Below, in pieces: positions 63,961 through 64,000 of a DNA stretch of 64,000 nt. The notes under the pieces are model-generated. The model was not told the origin of the DNA. It saw only the letters and a list, made by a program, of their open reading frames with translations, and did no database searches. Source of the DNA: Casuarius casuarius (Eukaryota; Chordata; Aves; Casuariiformes; Casuariidae); NCBI GenBank assembly GCA_003342895.1, contig PTFA01000399.1:62001-126000 (forward strand). Direction: 5' to 3'. Positions within the stretch are counted from its first letter, which is position 1. Every line of letters begins with the position of its first letter. A program made the translations under genes and the position numbers.

Positions 63961-64000
63961 AAGTGGTTAATTAAGAACCATTCGGACGCCACAAGAGCCT

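Noticed and set aside
1..64000. CRISPR arrays, operons, phage or plasmid modules
   Set aside because: No regularly spaced direct repeats with unique spacers and no compact coding; the window is vertebrate nuclear DNA.

Overview
This window looks like nuclear DNA from an amniote, most likely a bird. It is AT-rich with scattered GC-rich patches, has no compact operon-like coding, and carries CR1-type LINE relics, including a copy at about 4.4 kb whose wording is typical of avian CR1 3' ends. It also has MIR-type and tRNA-derived SINE relics and one well-preserved solo retroviral LTR. I found no protein-coding gene, no RNA gene and no CRISPR array that the sequence supports. Almost all open frames are under about 125 codons, match no family I recognise, and fit the number expected by chance. 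The window therefore reads as a gene desert or the inside of a very large intron. Single ambiguous bases (n) occur at 8556, 12409, 12921, 25318, 42260, 46297, 60924 and 61151.

Layout: 0-8 kb holds a MIR-like tail, a CR1 3' fragment (+), a second MIR-like piece, a CR1 fragment (-) and a tRNA-derived SINE relic. 8-19.5 kb is mostly unique sequence with two strong hairpins (10.7 and 16.9 kb), a CR1 3' end (12.2 kb) and an AT-rich block at 17.9-18.6 kb that looks like conserved non-coding DNA. 19,542-20,264 is a 723-bp solo LTR on the minus strand, flanked by the 5-bp direct repeat CAAAT, with a GC box, a TATA-like element, a poly(A) signal and a CpG-dense leader. 20-36 kb contains a 38-bp exact tandem duplication, a microsatellite, a SINE relic, a decayed CR1 reverse-transcriptase segment (28.4-29.1 kb), the longest open frame in the window (29.2-29.75 kb, minus) and a possible minus-strand retrocopy ending at an A15 tract. 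36-64 kb holds another SINE relic, a MIR relic (43.1 kb), three more CR1 relics and four blocks that look like developmental enhancers.

Nothing here forms a pathway. The most informative items are the intact solo LTR with its own promoter, the CNE-like blocks rich in homeodomain, POU and SOX-type words, the perfect hairpins, and the strand bias of the CR1 relics. I did not find a clear new biological system.
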